NCBI GenBank assembly: GCA_964019695.1
Contig: OZ026526.1
Span: 13,475,754-13,539,753 of the forward strand
DNA length: 64,000 bases
Direction: 5' to 3'
Source: Loripinus fragilis
Lineage: Eukaryota; Mollusca; Bivalvia; Lucinida; Lucinidae
Shown: one piece after another, positions 1 to 9,455 of the stretch
How the letters are laid out: each line of letters opens with the position of its first letter
How positions within the stretch are numbered: position 1 is the first letter of the stretch
The notes under the pieces: model-generated
The model's database searches: none
The model's input: the letters and a program-made list of their open reading frames with translations, nothing else
Told to the model about the DNA's origin: nothing
Program-made: the position numbers and the translations under genes

Positions 1-379
1 ACCCATGGAAAAAAGTTTTAGTTCAGTGTCGTTAGCTCCCAGGGTTTTGCTCAGCTAACCATGCTACCTTATCATGCTCTCGACCTATATGCACGAAGTT
101 GAAACACGCAAGAATTATTACGGATGAGAGCTCAATTTATATTTTCCATAAATTCAAGACAGCAGAATATGTAAGACTTATTATGAATTGTCAGTGTTTA
201 TTACTCCTGGGACCACAAAGTAATAAGCTAGCTCACACTCAGCAAAGGTCAGGTTCACAGTGCACAGTTTCGAATATAATACATGTGGGAATTGACTTAC
301 AACCTGGCTAGAATAATGAAATTTCGCTTTTAGCTATTTTTTATATGATGCTTTCCAATAAGCGAATAACAAAGACGCT
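1..379. other. Unassigned non-coding sequence
   Basis: AT-rich sequence with no recognisable gene, hairpin or tandem repeat. The 70-residue open frame at 99-311 has no recognisable domain or biased composition and is treated as chance. Confidence 0.5.
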
Positions 380-850
380 GGTCCACAAAGTCTGATATGA
401 GTCTTAGTTTTCCGTCTGAAACCCTAAATGTGTGATCATCTAGACCTAAGTACCTATCTTACTGTTTGAATTACTTTTCGATATATCTGCTGCAAAATAC
501 TGTGTCATGGCTCACAAGGTGCGTTTGCTGTTTTTTATTGTTTTGTTTTGTTTTTTGTTTTGTTTTTTGAGCTTTCAACCCACTATTTTGACTGGTAAAG
601 TTTTACGTGTGCCCTGTGTTAAAGCGTAGACATGAAGGAGACAAAGTTATCTAGGCCTCTTTCGCTTGGTTTAGCTGTTCTCTGCGATTAAAGATCAGTG
701 TAAATATTTAAGATCAAGGTAAAACTTTTTTAGAACATTATTAAAAATGATAAATCATTTTTTAAATTGTCATGACCGACATTTTATCAAAGTACTTAAT
801 AAACTGAATGGGTATAAGGTCTCCGGTTTATATGATGTACATGTATATAC
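380..850 (+). repeat. Interspersed repeat K, copy 1
   Basis: This stretch aligns by eye, with many substitutions and small indels, to 7736-8592. Shared landmarks in the same order are GAGTCTTAGTTTT, AAAATACTGTGTCAT, CACAAGGTG, GTTATCTAG, GGTCAGTGTAAAT or its close variant, TCAAGGTAAA, and the closing AAACTGAAT. The two copies are direct repeats about 7.4 kb apart, on either side of the LINE-A stack. Copy 1 also has a T-rich run near 525-570. The open frame at 747-998 runs across the end of this repeat and is not considered a gene. The class of element is unknown, and I see no terminal repeats or coding potential. Confidence 0.6.
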
Positions 851-984
851 ATTAATGTTTTCATGCATGTTCAGACGGAGATGTGAAAAGTGGAAATGTG
901 TTGACCATTGCAATTGTTTCACTCCATGCAATACAACCGAGTCTATTGGTATGGCACAGTCTGTGTCATATTTTTCTTTTTCGA

Positions 985-1561
985 ACAGTCAATGTTAAAG
1001 CATTCTTCTCATCCTTATGTGATTTAATGTATTTATTAATGATATAGGCGAAGCATTTAGTGAAAATGTACTCCAGTTTTACACAGTTCTAAGATAAGTT
1101 ACTTACTTTACCTTGATGAATTTTATTATTATCAACAGCAGCAGAAGGACTGCAACATAACATAAATAAGGCTCATGGGTTTTGTAAACAGTAGGGACTT
1201 TCAATCAACATTGACAAAACTAAAGCCATGATCTCCTCAAAAAATGGTCAAGCCTACAAAGACCTTTTTTAATTTATAGTAGGTCATCAGAATTTTGAAT
1301 GTGTTAATTTCCTATAAATACCTTGGCTAATGGTAAATACTTATTAGCGGAGAAGAATTTAAGCTTAAAAGCCAATATAGCATTATTTTCTATTAAACAA
1401 AGTACTTTTGAGAGTTCGATAAAGTCATCTGTGTATTACGCATTTTTTTCACTTATTAAACCAATTGTGTTATATAATAGCAAAATATGGAAAGGGTATA
1501 AAACTTGTTTTCAAAAGAAAACCATAGACGAGATGTTTGATATGTCTTTTAAAGGAACTAA
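985..1561 (+). mobile_element. LINE-A, reverse transcriptase segment (5'-truncated)
   Basis: Non-LTR retrotransposon ORF2 remnant. Translation in shifting frames gives FINDIGEAFSENV near 1032-1070. A decayed catalytic box follows near 1105-1122, where YADD reads as Y-L-D-E. GLSINIDKTKAMI (about 1195-1230) is the usual block downstream of the active site. From 1323 an open frame reads ANIALFSIKQSTFESSI, then FFSLIKPIVLYNSKIWKGY, which is the end of the reverse transcriptase domain. It contains stops and frameshifts, so it is dead. The ORF stops making sense exactly at 1561, where the foldback element begins, and it resumes at 2491. The clade (L2, CR1 or RTE-like) is not resolved. Confidence 0.85.
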
Positions 1562-2490
1562 CGAAGAACCTCTAGCGATAAGGCGTATATTTTCCCTAGT
1601 TGGCATGATTACAAACACCAACTTTTCAAATTGCCCTAATGTTTTTAAATTGGTGTAGTTTGGCAGTAAAATATGCATAGTAGGCAACAAAATACGTTTC
1701 AAAGCGATTAACCATTTAAAATACCGTGTAAACGTGCACTTTCTACCCCCACCCCTCATTTAACGCCTTTATACTGGGTGCCGTTTAGACCAGATTTTGA
1801 GTAAATGCATTGCGAATTTTTAAAAAATAAAAATGCTAAAATGTTAAGGATATAAGTGCTCTTCATTTCCAAAACCTTCCTGTATTCCTTCTGCGCATGC
1901 GTACGAAATACACCTAAAATTGTGACGTTTGTCATTGGAAAGATGAAATTGGTGTGTTTCAGTTTATTTTTAGATGCTTTGCCCCCCTAGACCCAAGATG
2001 CCCTTTGGACAACGACATGTCGCTATAAACATTTACAACATACGTCAAGGGCATCTTGGGTCTAGGGGGGCAAAGCATCTAAAAATAAACTGAAAGAGAC
2101 CAGTTTCATCTTTCCAATGACAAACGTCACAATTTTAGGTGTATTTCGTACGCATGCGCAGAAGGAATAGGGTAAGGTTTTGGAAATGAAGAGCACTTAT
2201 ATCCTTTACTTTTTAGCACTTTATTTTTTTTAAATTCGCAATGCATTTGCTGAAAATCTGGTCTAAACGGCGCCCAGTATAAAAGCGTTAAATGAGGGGT
2301 AGGGGTAGAAAGTGCCCGTTTACACGGTATTGTAAATGGTGAATCGCTTTGAAACGTATTTTGTTGCCTACTATGCATATTTTACTGCCAAACTACATCA
2401 ATTTTAAAAACATTAGTGCAATTTGAAAATTTGGTGTTTGTAATCATGTCAACTAGGGAAAATATACGCCTTATCGCTAGAAGTTCTTCG
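1562..2490. mobile_element. 929-bp foldback element inserted in LINE-A
   Basis: Two long inverted arms, about 1562-2018 and 2040-2490, read as near-identical reverse complements for about 450 bp and meet at a spacer of only a few tens of bases. Landmarks such as the TCTAGCGATAAGGCG end, the GCGCATGCGTACGAAATA core and the CCCCCTAGACCCAAGATG inner end occur on both arms. Outer ends match AAGAACYTCTAGCGATAAGG. The left arm is homologous to the left halves of the elements at 19165-20052 and 24641-25532, but those have a different right half. This copy is therefore a head-to-head rearranged derivative. The LINE-A frame resumes at its right edge. A 2-bp CG duplication is possible but not certain. 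It has no coding capacity. Confidence 0.9.
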
Positions 2491-2517
2491 ATAAGATATT
2501 AAAGAGATTTTCTAAAT
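2491..2517 (+). mobile_element. LINE-A, short segment between two insertions
   Basis: About 27 bp that translate as DKILKRFSK and continue the LINE ORF from 1561. The next LINE codons (Y-I-L-G-V-H-S) appear only at 6229 and beyond. This tiny island shows that both neighbours are insertions in one LINE. AAAT at 2514-2517 is the left copy of the target duplication of the 3.7-kb element. Confidence 0.8.
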
Positions 2518-2599
2518 GAGCCGCGCCATGGGAAAATGTGTCTTCGGGGTAAATTTGGCCATTTAGAGATTTTGTGATTTTTAGACAAGTCATCATATG

Positions 2600-3336
2600 A
2601 CGAGTAAACTCGTTTTTGTTTAATCAAAATATTCAAATTGTTAGATAAGATATTGGAATTTGAACTTTGGACGGCTTGACGTTGATTTTAGAACTAACGT
2701 TGCGTGACGTCACGAGTCATTGAGTCATTCACAACGTTGCGAAGTTTTTACGCCTTTAGACATCCGACCATCGCTGTTACTAACATGAAACTGGGAAGCG
2801 ACGAAGTGCTGGTAAAACAAAATAATTGAATTTAATCGAAAGTCAAATGTACTTCATTTCTTGCGTATTCTTCAATTTTGACATATAAATGATTCCTTGA
2901 GGTGCCATACAAATGTCATCCTTCGTTTGAAATTGTGCACTAAATGGACGTAGTCGTCGACTGGTGCGATATTTTCCTGCACCAATGTTTTACCAGCACA
3001 AAAATGGATCATCACGGACACATCTCCGTTTAAAATCGGGCACAAATTTGCACATTGACTTTTGAAATTCGGAAAAACTTGGCCGCGACATTATACGTTC
3101 AACTGTCCATGAAAACTAAAATGTTAACGTAAATGTTTTCTTGTTTACATGGAGAAACTCTCCGATTTTAAATTAACTGTTTAAATGCCAACATTTCTTT
3201 ACAATTATTAACAGTATAAATTCCATGCTCAGTTGAGTTGAGCACTAAAATATGTTATAACTTCGGAACCTGGAGCAGGTTTTGATACTTTGTACGCCCT
3301 CTCGGGCATTTGGCAAAACCTGTCCTTCGCGTTGTT
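2600..3336. other. Interior of the 3.7-kb element, unassigned
   Basis: AT-rich non-coding interior. TGACGTCA occurs near 2705-2712. I see no gene and no tandem repeat. Confidence 0.4.
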
Positions 3337-3349
3337 ACAGCAGAATTGG

Positions 3350-3524
3350 GGGAGCGCAGTGGCTCAGTGGTAGAGAGCTTGACTCGAGACGGAGGGGCCA
3401 CGGCCACTGCGTTGTGTCCTTGAGCAAAACACATTAATCCTAGTTTAGTACTGGTTCAACCCAGGATGATCCGTCCCCACATAAATGACAGATTGTTGAT
3501 GGGCCGTAAAGAATCAAGCAAAAA
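3350..3524 (+). mobile_element. tRNA-derived SINE, copy 1, with target duplication
   Basis: The head GTGGCTCAGTGGTAGAG is a tRNA-like A box. The B-box region is damaged (GGGGCCACGGCCACTG replaces the GGTTCGA type). The body runs through CCTTGAGCAAAACACATTAA to GGGCCGTAAAGAATCAAGC and ends in a short A-rich tail. Direct repeats of about 13 bp, ACAGCAGAATYGG, flank it (3337-3349 and 3525-3537). It lies inside the 3.7-kb element, so it inserted there after that element arose. A better-preserved copy is at 10859-11060 on the other strand. Confidence 0.85.
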
Positions 3525-3537
3525 ACAGCAGAATCGG

Positions 3538-4410
3538 CATGGTAATTGTTCTGTAGGAGGTAGATCAAAATTAAATTAAATAGGCTGCAAGTTAAAACAG
3601 ATGGCATTTTCTTCTCAAAGAAGTAGTTGCCTTTCAGCTCACTGGAAATGCCGCGAATGACGATTTAGATGAGTACATAAACATGAAGTAATAAAGAAAA
3701 AATAAACGTATTAGCCAACTAAGTGTGACACTACATATCGAGGATTTTCGCAATGATTTCTCATTTGTTCAACCGATGCTCAAAATGTTGCACTTAGTAG
3801 AAAATCAGTTCCTATACCCCTGATACGTTTTTATTTGATGACCTGTATGATGTAGGCAAAACCGTCTAACTGTTTCTACAAAATGATATGTTCTGCAGTT
3901 ACACATGTCCAATAGGGTCAGTTAGTCACATCTGTTAATATATACTGAGGAGGAGACTGACGTTTTCAAAATAAGAAAGAGGGCACAGATCAGGAATCGA
4001 TACAATCAAGTACCACACCTTACCTAAAATATTACAAGCGTGCGCGAGCGTATTTCCTTAGTTTTAGGGTAATCTTTTTCTACCATCGCGTTTAAGTTCG
4101 ACCACAATGCAGCAGTGAATATTCTAGTCCAACATGATGCAAAAATGTTGACTTGGTAATTAAAAATTCAACACAAAACTGGATCTGAAAAATAAAATCA
4201 CAAAAATGCATTCTTGCAAAGTTGTATTGCAACCTTGATAATTGTTTAAATAAAGATTCGGCGATTGGTGCATTCTTTTATTTACCGTTGTTGTTGTTGT
4301 TGTTGTTGTTGTTAAACCCATATATGCCCAATGGAATTTCACAATACTGCCAAAAGGACGGATCCATTTCTGATTCAAGGGTTGTTGGGTAGTAATTTAC
4401 AATTTTGCTC
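3538..4410. repeat. Interior of the 3.7-kb element with a family C fragment and (GTT)n
   Basis: Mostly unassigned. Positions 3975-4030 hold a short plus-strand piece of interspersed family C (GATCAGGAATCGATACAATC, then AAGTACCACACC). A GTT microsatellite of nine units spans 4287-4313. The poly-T and poly-N peptides in this area are translations of that microsatellite. Confidence 0.6.
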
Positions 4411-4414
4411 AATG

Positions 4415-4500
4415 CGCTAAGCAAACAGTGCAGCGTCTGATCTGGTTCTACACTGTTTGCCAATGTCACACAAAAAGGACGCTAGGCTAATATAAATTGG
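4415..4500. repeat. Hairpin repeat family I, fragment 1
   Basis: Contains CAAACAGTGCAGCGTCTGAT followed by CTGGTTCTACACTGTTTGCC, so CAAACAGTG and CACTGTTTG form short inverted ends. Related copies are at 26285-26430 and 31650-31800. This copy has lost one side of the central GATCAGACGC stem. Confidence 0.55.
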
Positions 4501-6227
4501 TTAACATAATTTCAAAACATAATCAGTCGGCATATCACGGCGACCAGTTCATAGTGTATGCATATTTCACCAGTAACTGACAACTACCTTACTTGAACCA
4601 GGACAATGATTGAGGATAATAATCGTGATGAAATGTTTGACCAGACAGTGGCTCGAGCTCACAATCTCAGCCTACAGAAGCAGGATTGCTTATTTGCTGC
4701 ACTGTACCCGACTTTGCTATCTGGAGCGAAATGCCTCATCATTCCTTAATCGTATGTACAGAATATACTTCTCACTGAAAAAAAGGATTTCAGTCTACCG
4801 ACCAATTAAATCATATTCAAACTTTCTCACAAAAAAAATCAAGACATAAAGAAATCTGGTTGCTATGGCAGTGCGGGTACTCATTCAAATTCCTTTCGAT
4901 TTTGTAGTTTTATGTCGGCGTAGTGCGCCCTTGCCTCTTGCATACATATATATAGAGTGTGAACATTGCCCCCAGTTTTATGCAATCACGTAGGCTTTAA
5001 GAAAGGGATTCTTGCTGTGGGGCATTTGAATGCATGTATTTTGAATTGTGTAATTCTAAACCAGGCCCAATCGCGCAGGTCTTGACTTGACAATTCCGTA
5101 TGAACACTGCCTTCGCTGCATCTCCAGATACTAAGGTGTGTGCCTAGAAGAGAATGGAGGTAGGTTAAGATTGTTAAAGTTTGCCGCTCTTAAATTGTTG
5201 AACTGAACGCTGATTTTGAAAACAGAGTAACATTACCCTGCGTTTCATTCCGCATCTCCGTCTTTGTTGACAATACGCATGCGTGTGGGTTATAGGTGTT
5301 ACTGGGAACGAGGACTTCAACTTCTAGTGGGAACCTTTGGGGAAAATGTTACTGCCTCTCCAATTAATTAGGTCCATTAAGCTGAAATTTCTTGGAGTTG
5401 GGGACTACTCACTCAAAGGAATTACAACTAATTTTATCAGTGATGTCGCCGTTTCAAACAGTGCTCTTCAAGATTTTTTTTGGTATAAACTACCATGACA
5501 AAAATTAATGGATGCAATTTTACAAACTTACAGGTATGAAGAGCAAATAGAAGAAAAGAACAATATTCAATAAATATGAAAATAATTACGCTTCAAAAGT
5601 GGAAAAAAGGTTTTCTATATTATACATGAGAGCTACCTCGTTTGATTTTAGTTTATTTCACGCACGGTCACTCAGCGAAGGCTCAAACAAGTCTGCGCAT
5701 CTAGCAGTCTCGTTGGAGCCTTTGCCCACCGGTATATGCGGCTTTGGGTACCGGTAACTGCTTTCGTTCAGAATTGCCGTCCATGCGGCTCGGATGTGAA
5801 TACGAAAGGTTCAGACACCCAGGTCGGTCGACTAAGGAAGGCTGGGATGTATCCGGCGTTTATTTATTTATTAATCTATTTATTTTTTTCATTTTATTTT
5901 ATTTTATTTTTTGTTAGAGTGTCTTTGTAGTGCAAAGGGGGTCAATTAGCGTTTACCAAGCCGCATCTTTTTGGACAGTTAATTCTTCACCAGGAACCCG
6001 TGCTGGATCAGACCATGACTAATTTATGTACAACAGAATACAATCGGCCTAAAATTCCTTGATTTTAATCGCATTTTATTCTAAACATGACTTGTCTAAA
6101 TTGTCTTAATCTTTGATGACGCTCTCTTTAATTACGCGCGGCGCGAAATAATTACGTCAGACTTTACGATGTCATATCTCATGATATAATTAATCTCCCG
6201 AAGACACATTATCGCATGGCGCGGCTC
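4501..6227. other. Right part of the 3.7-kb element, unassigned
   Basis: No recognisable gene. The 79-residue frame at 4610-4849 has no motif I know. A T-rich simple sequence of TTTA and ATTTT words lies at about 5858-5915. The last 30 bp are the right terminal inverted repeat. Confidence 0.45.
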
Positions 6228-6696
6228 AAATATATCTTAGGTGTTCATTCATAAGCTCCTAACTTCGCAGTATATACATAGAGTGAACTTCGCCTATTTC
6301 CTATGACAATCTCGGCCATAACGAGTTGCATACATTTTGGATACATACAATTCAGTCAAGCAGTGATTCCCTGATTTCCAAAGCATATTGGGAACATTTC
6401 AATAACCATTCAATGAAAAGCATGTTGCTTTCTTTTGTGAACAAATATATTAACAGAGTAATGTGTTTTCACATGTGTGGAACAATCAAGGAACATTTAC
6501 ACATCCTTTTAATTAGATGTGTTAAAGCAAAATTGAAAGAAAGGTTTAAATTATATTGGAACAAACATATGAATCCTGATTTTGGATGGATAAAATAAGA
6601 ACATATGAAAATGATAAAGCATAAATTTGAATTAGATTTTTTTTTAAATTTTACCAGACAGAAAGAAGCGAAAAATAAACGATGGCATTTAGAATT
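6228..6696 (+). mobile_element. LINE-A, post-RT segment
   Basis: The LINE ORF resumes as YILGVHS, then NFAVYT and ELRLFPM, the conserved stretch after the reverse transcriptase domain. It continues into an open frame at 6326-6598 (WIHTIQSSSDSLISKAY, then KLKERFKLYWNKHMNPDFGW). Two stops occur in the first 80 bp and one at 6596-6598. The frame continues as MKMIKHKFELDFFLNFTRQK up to the MITE at 6697. TT at 6695-6696 is the left target copy of that MITE. Confidence 0.85.
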
Positions 6697-6974
6697 CATG
6701 TGCGGATCCAAAGGGGTAAACAGGGGGTCTGGACCCCCCCCCCCTCCGGGAAAATTACAAAAATAAAGGGTTCCTTAGCAATACTGGTCCGGATTCCTTT
6801 AAAATCAAAAAGCTACCAATCCGGCATTCAATGTTAAACCATCATGGGCTCACATTTTGCTGGCGGGTCGATGATGGCCCGCTTATAGTGGTATTTGTTT
6901 GCACCCTCTCTCCCTCTACAATTTAAAAAAACAAGTTGGATCCCCTCTGACAAAACTTTATGGATCCGCACATG
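6697..6974. mobile_element. 278-bp MITE with CATGTGCGGATCCA ends (family B), copy 1
   Basis: Perfect terminal inverted repeats: CATGTGCGGATCCA at 6697 and TGGATCCGCACATG ending at 6974. The interior carries a C-run and GGCCCGCTTATAGTGGTATT. TT flanks both ends. Excising the element with one TT restores the LINE reading FRIQCHKLQIERGRY, which fixes the boundaries. A second copy in the opposite orientation lies at 33119-33345. There is no coding capacity. Confidence 0.88.
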
Positions 6975-7251
6975 TTCAGTGCCATAAGCTGCAAATTGAA
7001 CGTGGAAGATACATTAGAAAGAAAAAATAAGTACAGAGTATGTACTACTTGTAATGATATTGAAGATGAGGTCCATTTCTTTTCAAATGTATCAAGCATC
7101 AGCCACTCCATTCAAAAATGCATATGAACATAGATAATATGTTAGTAATGTAAGTTCTAATAAAGAAATGTTTAACAGTTTAATGACAAGTACATAAGAA
7201 AAAGTTTTGAAATGTGTAAGCATATATGTAAATAAATGTAATATGTCCTAA
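6975..7251 (+). mobile_element. LINE-A, C-terminal zinc-knuckle-like domain and end of ORF2
   Basis: HKLQIERGRY at 6983-7012 is followed by RVCTTCNDIEDEVHF, the C-x2-C plus IEDE-x-HF signature at the C terminus of many non-LTR retrotransposon ORF2 proteins. A single-base slip in an A-run (about 7022-7028) puts the two blocks in different frames. The expected cysteine after HF is replaced (SNVSS). Reading goes on as SSNKEMFNSLMTST and, past a stop, KVLKCVSIYVNKCNM, with the ORF ending at a TAA at 7249-7251. Confidence 0.85.
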
Positions 7252-7435
7252 CATGACTCCAATGACTCAAGATTTGTAAGGTGTCTTATATGTATTGCTT
7301 GTATAGTGTATGAATATTTGTGCGTATGTATGTATGTTGTACATGTCATGAATGTATTTATTTGCCCTTAACCCTTAATGGGTATAACTGTGCAATTAAT
7401 TTAATTCTATTCTATTACATTCTATTCTATCCTCT
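7252..7435 (+). mobile_element. LINE-A 3' UTR and simple-repeat tail
   Basis: A short AT-rich trailer follows the LINE stop and ends in an ATTCT-type simple repeat at about 7403-7435. LINEs that end in a short tandem motif rather than poly-A are common, and this marks the probable 3' end of LINE-A. Confidence 0.6.
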
Positions 7436-7735
7436 TTGCTTGTTGCAAGTTCAGCTAAGTTTTACTTTCCAATCGACGAAAACAAAGGCACTGATAAGAC
7501 TGCACGTATGTGCAGGCTGGTCTGTCCTTTCGTTGTTTGCATGCAACACAATCAGACTTTCTCGCGGCGAGGCCAAAATTGCAAATGACCAGAGAAAACT
7601 GCAAAAATTGTGAAGATTTAACCACCTTATTTCCTATCGCAATATTGTATTCCATTGAGCCGGAATCCAGACTAAGGTACAAGTTGGATGTGCCTACATT
7701 GAAGATTCATATCAATCTGTACCCACAATGACTGA
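7436..7735. other. Unassigned spacer
   Basis: No recognisable element. Several short frames on both strands overlap here (7455-7731) without any known motif. Confidence 0.4.
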
Positions 7736-8592
7736 TCAGAGTCTTAGTTTTACGCCTGAAAAACAAACAACGTTGGACCCTTGGATAATCATCGAGCGAC
7801 CATAAAAGACTCTGTTCAGACTGCGCGTATGCGCAGCCTGATCTGAGTCTTTAGTGGGCGCAGCGGGCAACGTGTACATTTTGCTGAACAGCGACTCATT
7901 AAATAAAATATTCATTTGTAACATTGATATTACTGCAGATGAACCCATAAAAACAAATAATATGAAATAAAACTCAATATTAATCATGCCAAATATTGCT
8001 TCGTTGAAATTGTTTCCATCTGAACGTGAAAATATGAAATTACATTATTCCATGACTACAGATATGAGTACGTAATTTCTCAACCAAACCATATGTTGTG
8101 TGAGCTTAAAAGAACCGTCTCAATGAGACGGTTCATTTGAGCTCACAAAAACACATGTTCAAACTAATAATAGATAAGACAATATTCACAATTGTACACC
8201 CTACTTGTTTGCTTATCTCTATCCATTGGTCATCTTATTGTTTCAATTGCTTTTCTAGACTAAATACACCTAAGCATTTTAGTGCATCTGGAGTTATTTG
8301 AGATCTACAAAATACTGTGTCATAGGTCACAAGGTGTATTTGTTGTGTTTTGGGTGATTTCAACAAACTACTTTAACTGGTTTAGTTTCGTGTGTGTCCT
8401 AGGCTAAAGAATTGTAACAAGGTTATCTAGCGACATTTCCCTTAACTTAGTTGTTGTCTTGGATAAAAGGTCAGTGTAAATGTCAAGGTAAACCTATTTG
8501 AAAACAATACTCAAAATGATAAACATTAAATTTTAAATCAAAACACTAATTAAACTGAATAGGTGTAATGTTACCGTTTTATATAATGTATG
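7736..8592 (+). repeat. Interspersed repeat K, copy 2, with two inserted hairpin repeats
   Basis: The left part (7736-7795) and the main body (8285-8592) match copy 1 at 380-850. Between them lie a hairpin at about 7805-7852, whose arms are AAAGACTC/GAGTCTTT and CTGCGC/GCGCAG, and a second hairpin repeat at 8050-8160. The extra DNA explains why this copy is longer. Like copy 1 it ends 100-200 bp before a LINE fragment. Confidence 0.55.
8050..8160 (+). repeat. Hairpin repeat family L, copy 1
   Basis: GAACCGTCTCA and TGAGACGGTTC form a stem with almost no loop, flanked by GTGAGCT/AGCTCAC and by CATATGTTGTG/ACACATG. A minus-strand relative lies at 56190-56320, where the same order (TTTCTCAACCAAA, CATATGTTGTG, GAACC...GGTT) is read in reverse. 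A partial one is at about 27818-27880. The size and structure suggest a MITE. Confidence 0.6.
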
Positions 8593-8789
8593 GACTAATC
8601 TAAGCTATGAGCTGGTGATATAATGTACTATAATGTTCATCAGATATAGGGATCAGACAAGTTGACATGTATTTAAGTCTAAAGAAAAACAGGAAATTGC
8701 TTTTATTTCCTCTACAGACCCAGAAATCACAATCGGTACTGTGGCATGGCTCAGCGATCAGGTAGCATCTTCCGAGTTTATATTTTACC
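8593..8789. other. Unassigned spacer before LINE-B
   Basis: No clear feature. The upstream end of LINE-B may lie within it but is too decayed to place. Confidence 0.4.
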
Positions 8790-9182
8790 AGTAACAGCAT
8801 GACATTTACCAGAGACACAGGTCAACCAACTCTCATCGTGGAGTGCTCCTTGCCACCAAAAGGGAATTGATTCCCAGCAATATAGACAAAAGGGAAGCAG
8901 TGAGGTTCATAAGTGACACTGTTAAGCTGATGTACCAGGAGCCAGTTATTATTGCTGCTTACTGCAGACCACACAAACGTACTTATAAACAGTAACTTGA
9001 CATAACCATGGATCACATCTCATAACTTCAAGAAAAGAATAAGAATCCAGGCATTATTCTTGAAGACGACTTCGATCACAGAGGCATTGAGTGGAATGTC
9101 ATGACTATCAGTGGATCCCAATATCCAAGGAAAGTGGATGAGGTGTTTTTGAATAGCATCGCAGACAAAATCTTGGAACAAC
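8790..9182 (+). mobile_element. LINE-B, endonuclease domain
   Basis: The apurinic-type endonuclease of a Jockey/CR1-like non-LTR retrotransposon, decayed. Reading from about 8838 gives GVLLATKRELIPSNI, then PVIIAAYCRPHKRT (the Y-x-RP block). At about 9051-9090 GIILEDDFDHRGIEWN stands where GGDFN-x-P-GIDW is usual. The last readable block is VDEVFLNSIADK (about 9135-9170). It is interrupted at about 9183 by family C sequence. The complementary open frame at 9020-9457 is antisense and is not a gene. Confidence 0.85.
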
Positions 9183-9455
9183 AAAGTAATAAAAAAAGGG
9201 CAAAGATCAGGAAACGATCCAATCAAGTACCACACCTGACCCAGGATACCACATGGGAAAGCAACAAAAATACAATCAACATCACAAACAAGAGCCAAGA
9301 GGTCAGCCTTTTCCCAGCCGGTGGCCACTGGGCAGCAATGAACAGACGCGAAAGCATGAGAAATACAAGACACAAAACTCACAAACGATCCACAAAAGAA
9401 GTACCGCCCTGGAACGGTCAGCAAAAATATTCCAATTGAGGGCCCAAACCGTTTC
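9183..9455 (+). repeat. Family C interspersed repeat inside LINE-B
   Basis: Starts AAAAAGGGCAAAGATCAGGA and includes CAATCAAGTACCACACCTGA, ATACCACATGGGAAAG, GAGCCAAGAGGTCAGCC and GTACCGCCCTGGAACGGTCA. The same blocks in the same order occur at 25680-25935 (plus strand) and, in part, at 16795-16945 and 27395-27545 (minus strand). Short pieces are at 3975, 23815, 30400 and 60248. It separates two parts of the LINE-B endonuclease and is probably an insertion, although the right boundary is blurred. An open frame runs through its right end into LINE-B. The class is unknown. Confidence 0.65.

Larger units (their letters stand above)
2518..6227. mobile_element. 3.7-kb non-autonomous element with terminal inverted repeats
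   Basis: The left end GAGCCGCGCCATGGGAAAAT and the right end, read in reverse complement, GAGCCGCGCCATGCGATAAT, match for about 33 bp. Both continue into TGTGTCTTCGGG. Looser similarity follows, including TTTAGACAAGTCAT in both. AAAT flanks both ends (2514-2517 and 6228-6231). Removing the element and one AAAT restores the LINE reading frame, which supports a 4-bp target duplication and sets the boundaries. I recognise no transposase. Inside lie a SINE, a fragment of family C, a GTT microsatellite and a hairpin-repeat fragment. The superfamily is unknown. Alternatively, two solo ends could be joined by chance, but the restored frame argues against that. Confidence 0.75.

Noticed and set aside
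4160..4469. Two minus-strand frames with poly-Thr or poly-Asn
   Set aside because: Translations of the GTT microsatellite in different frames.
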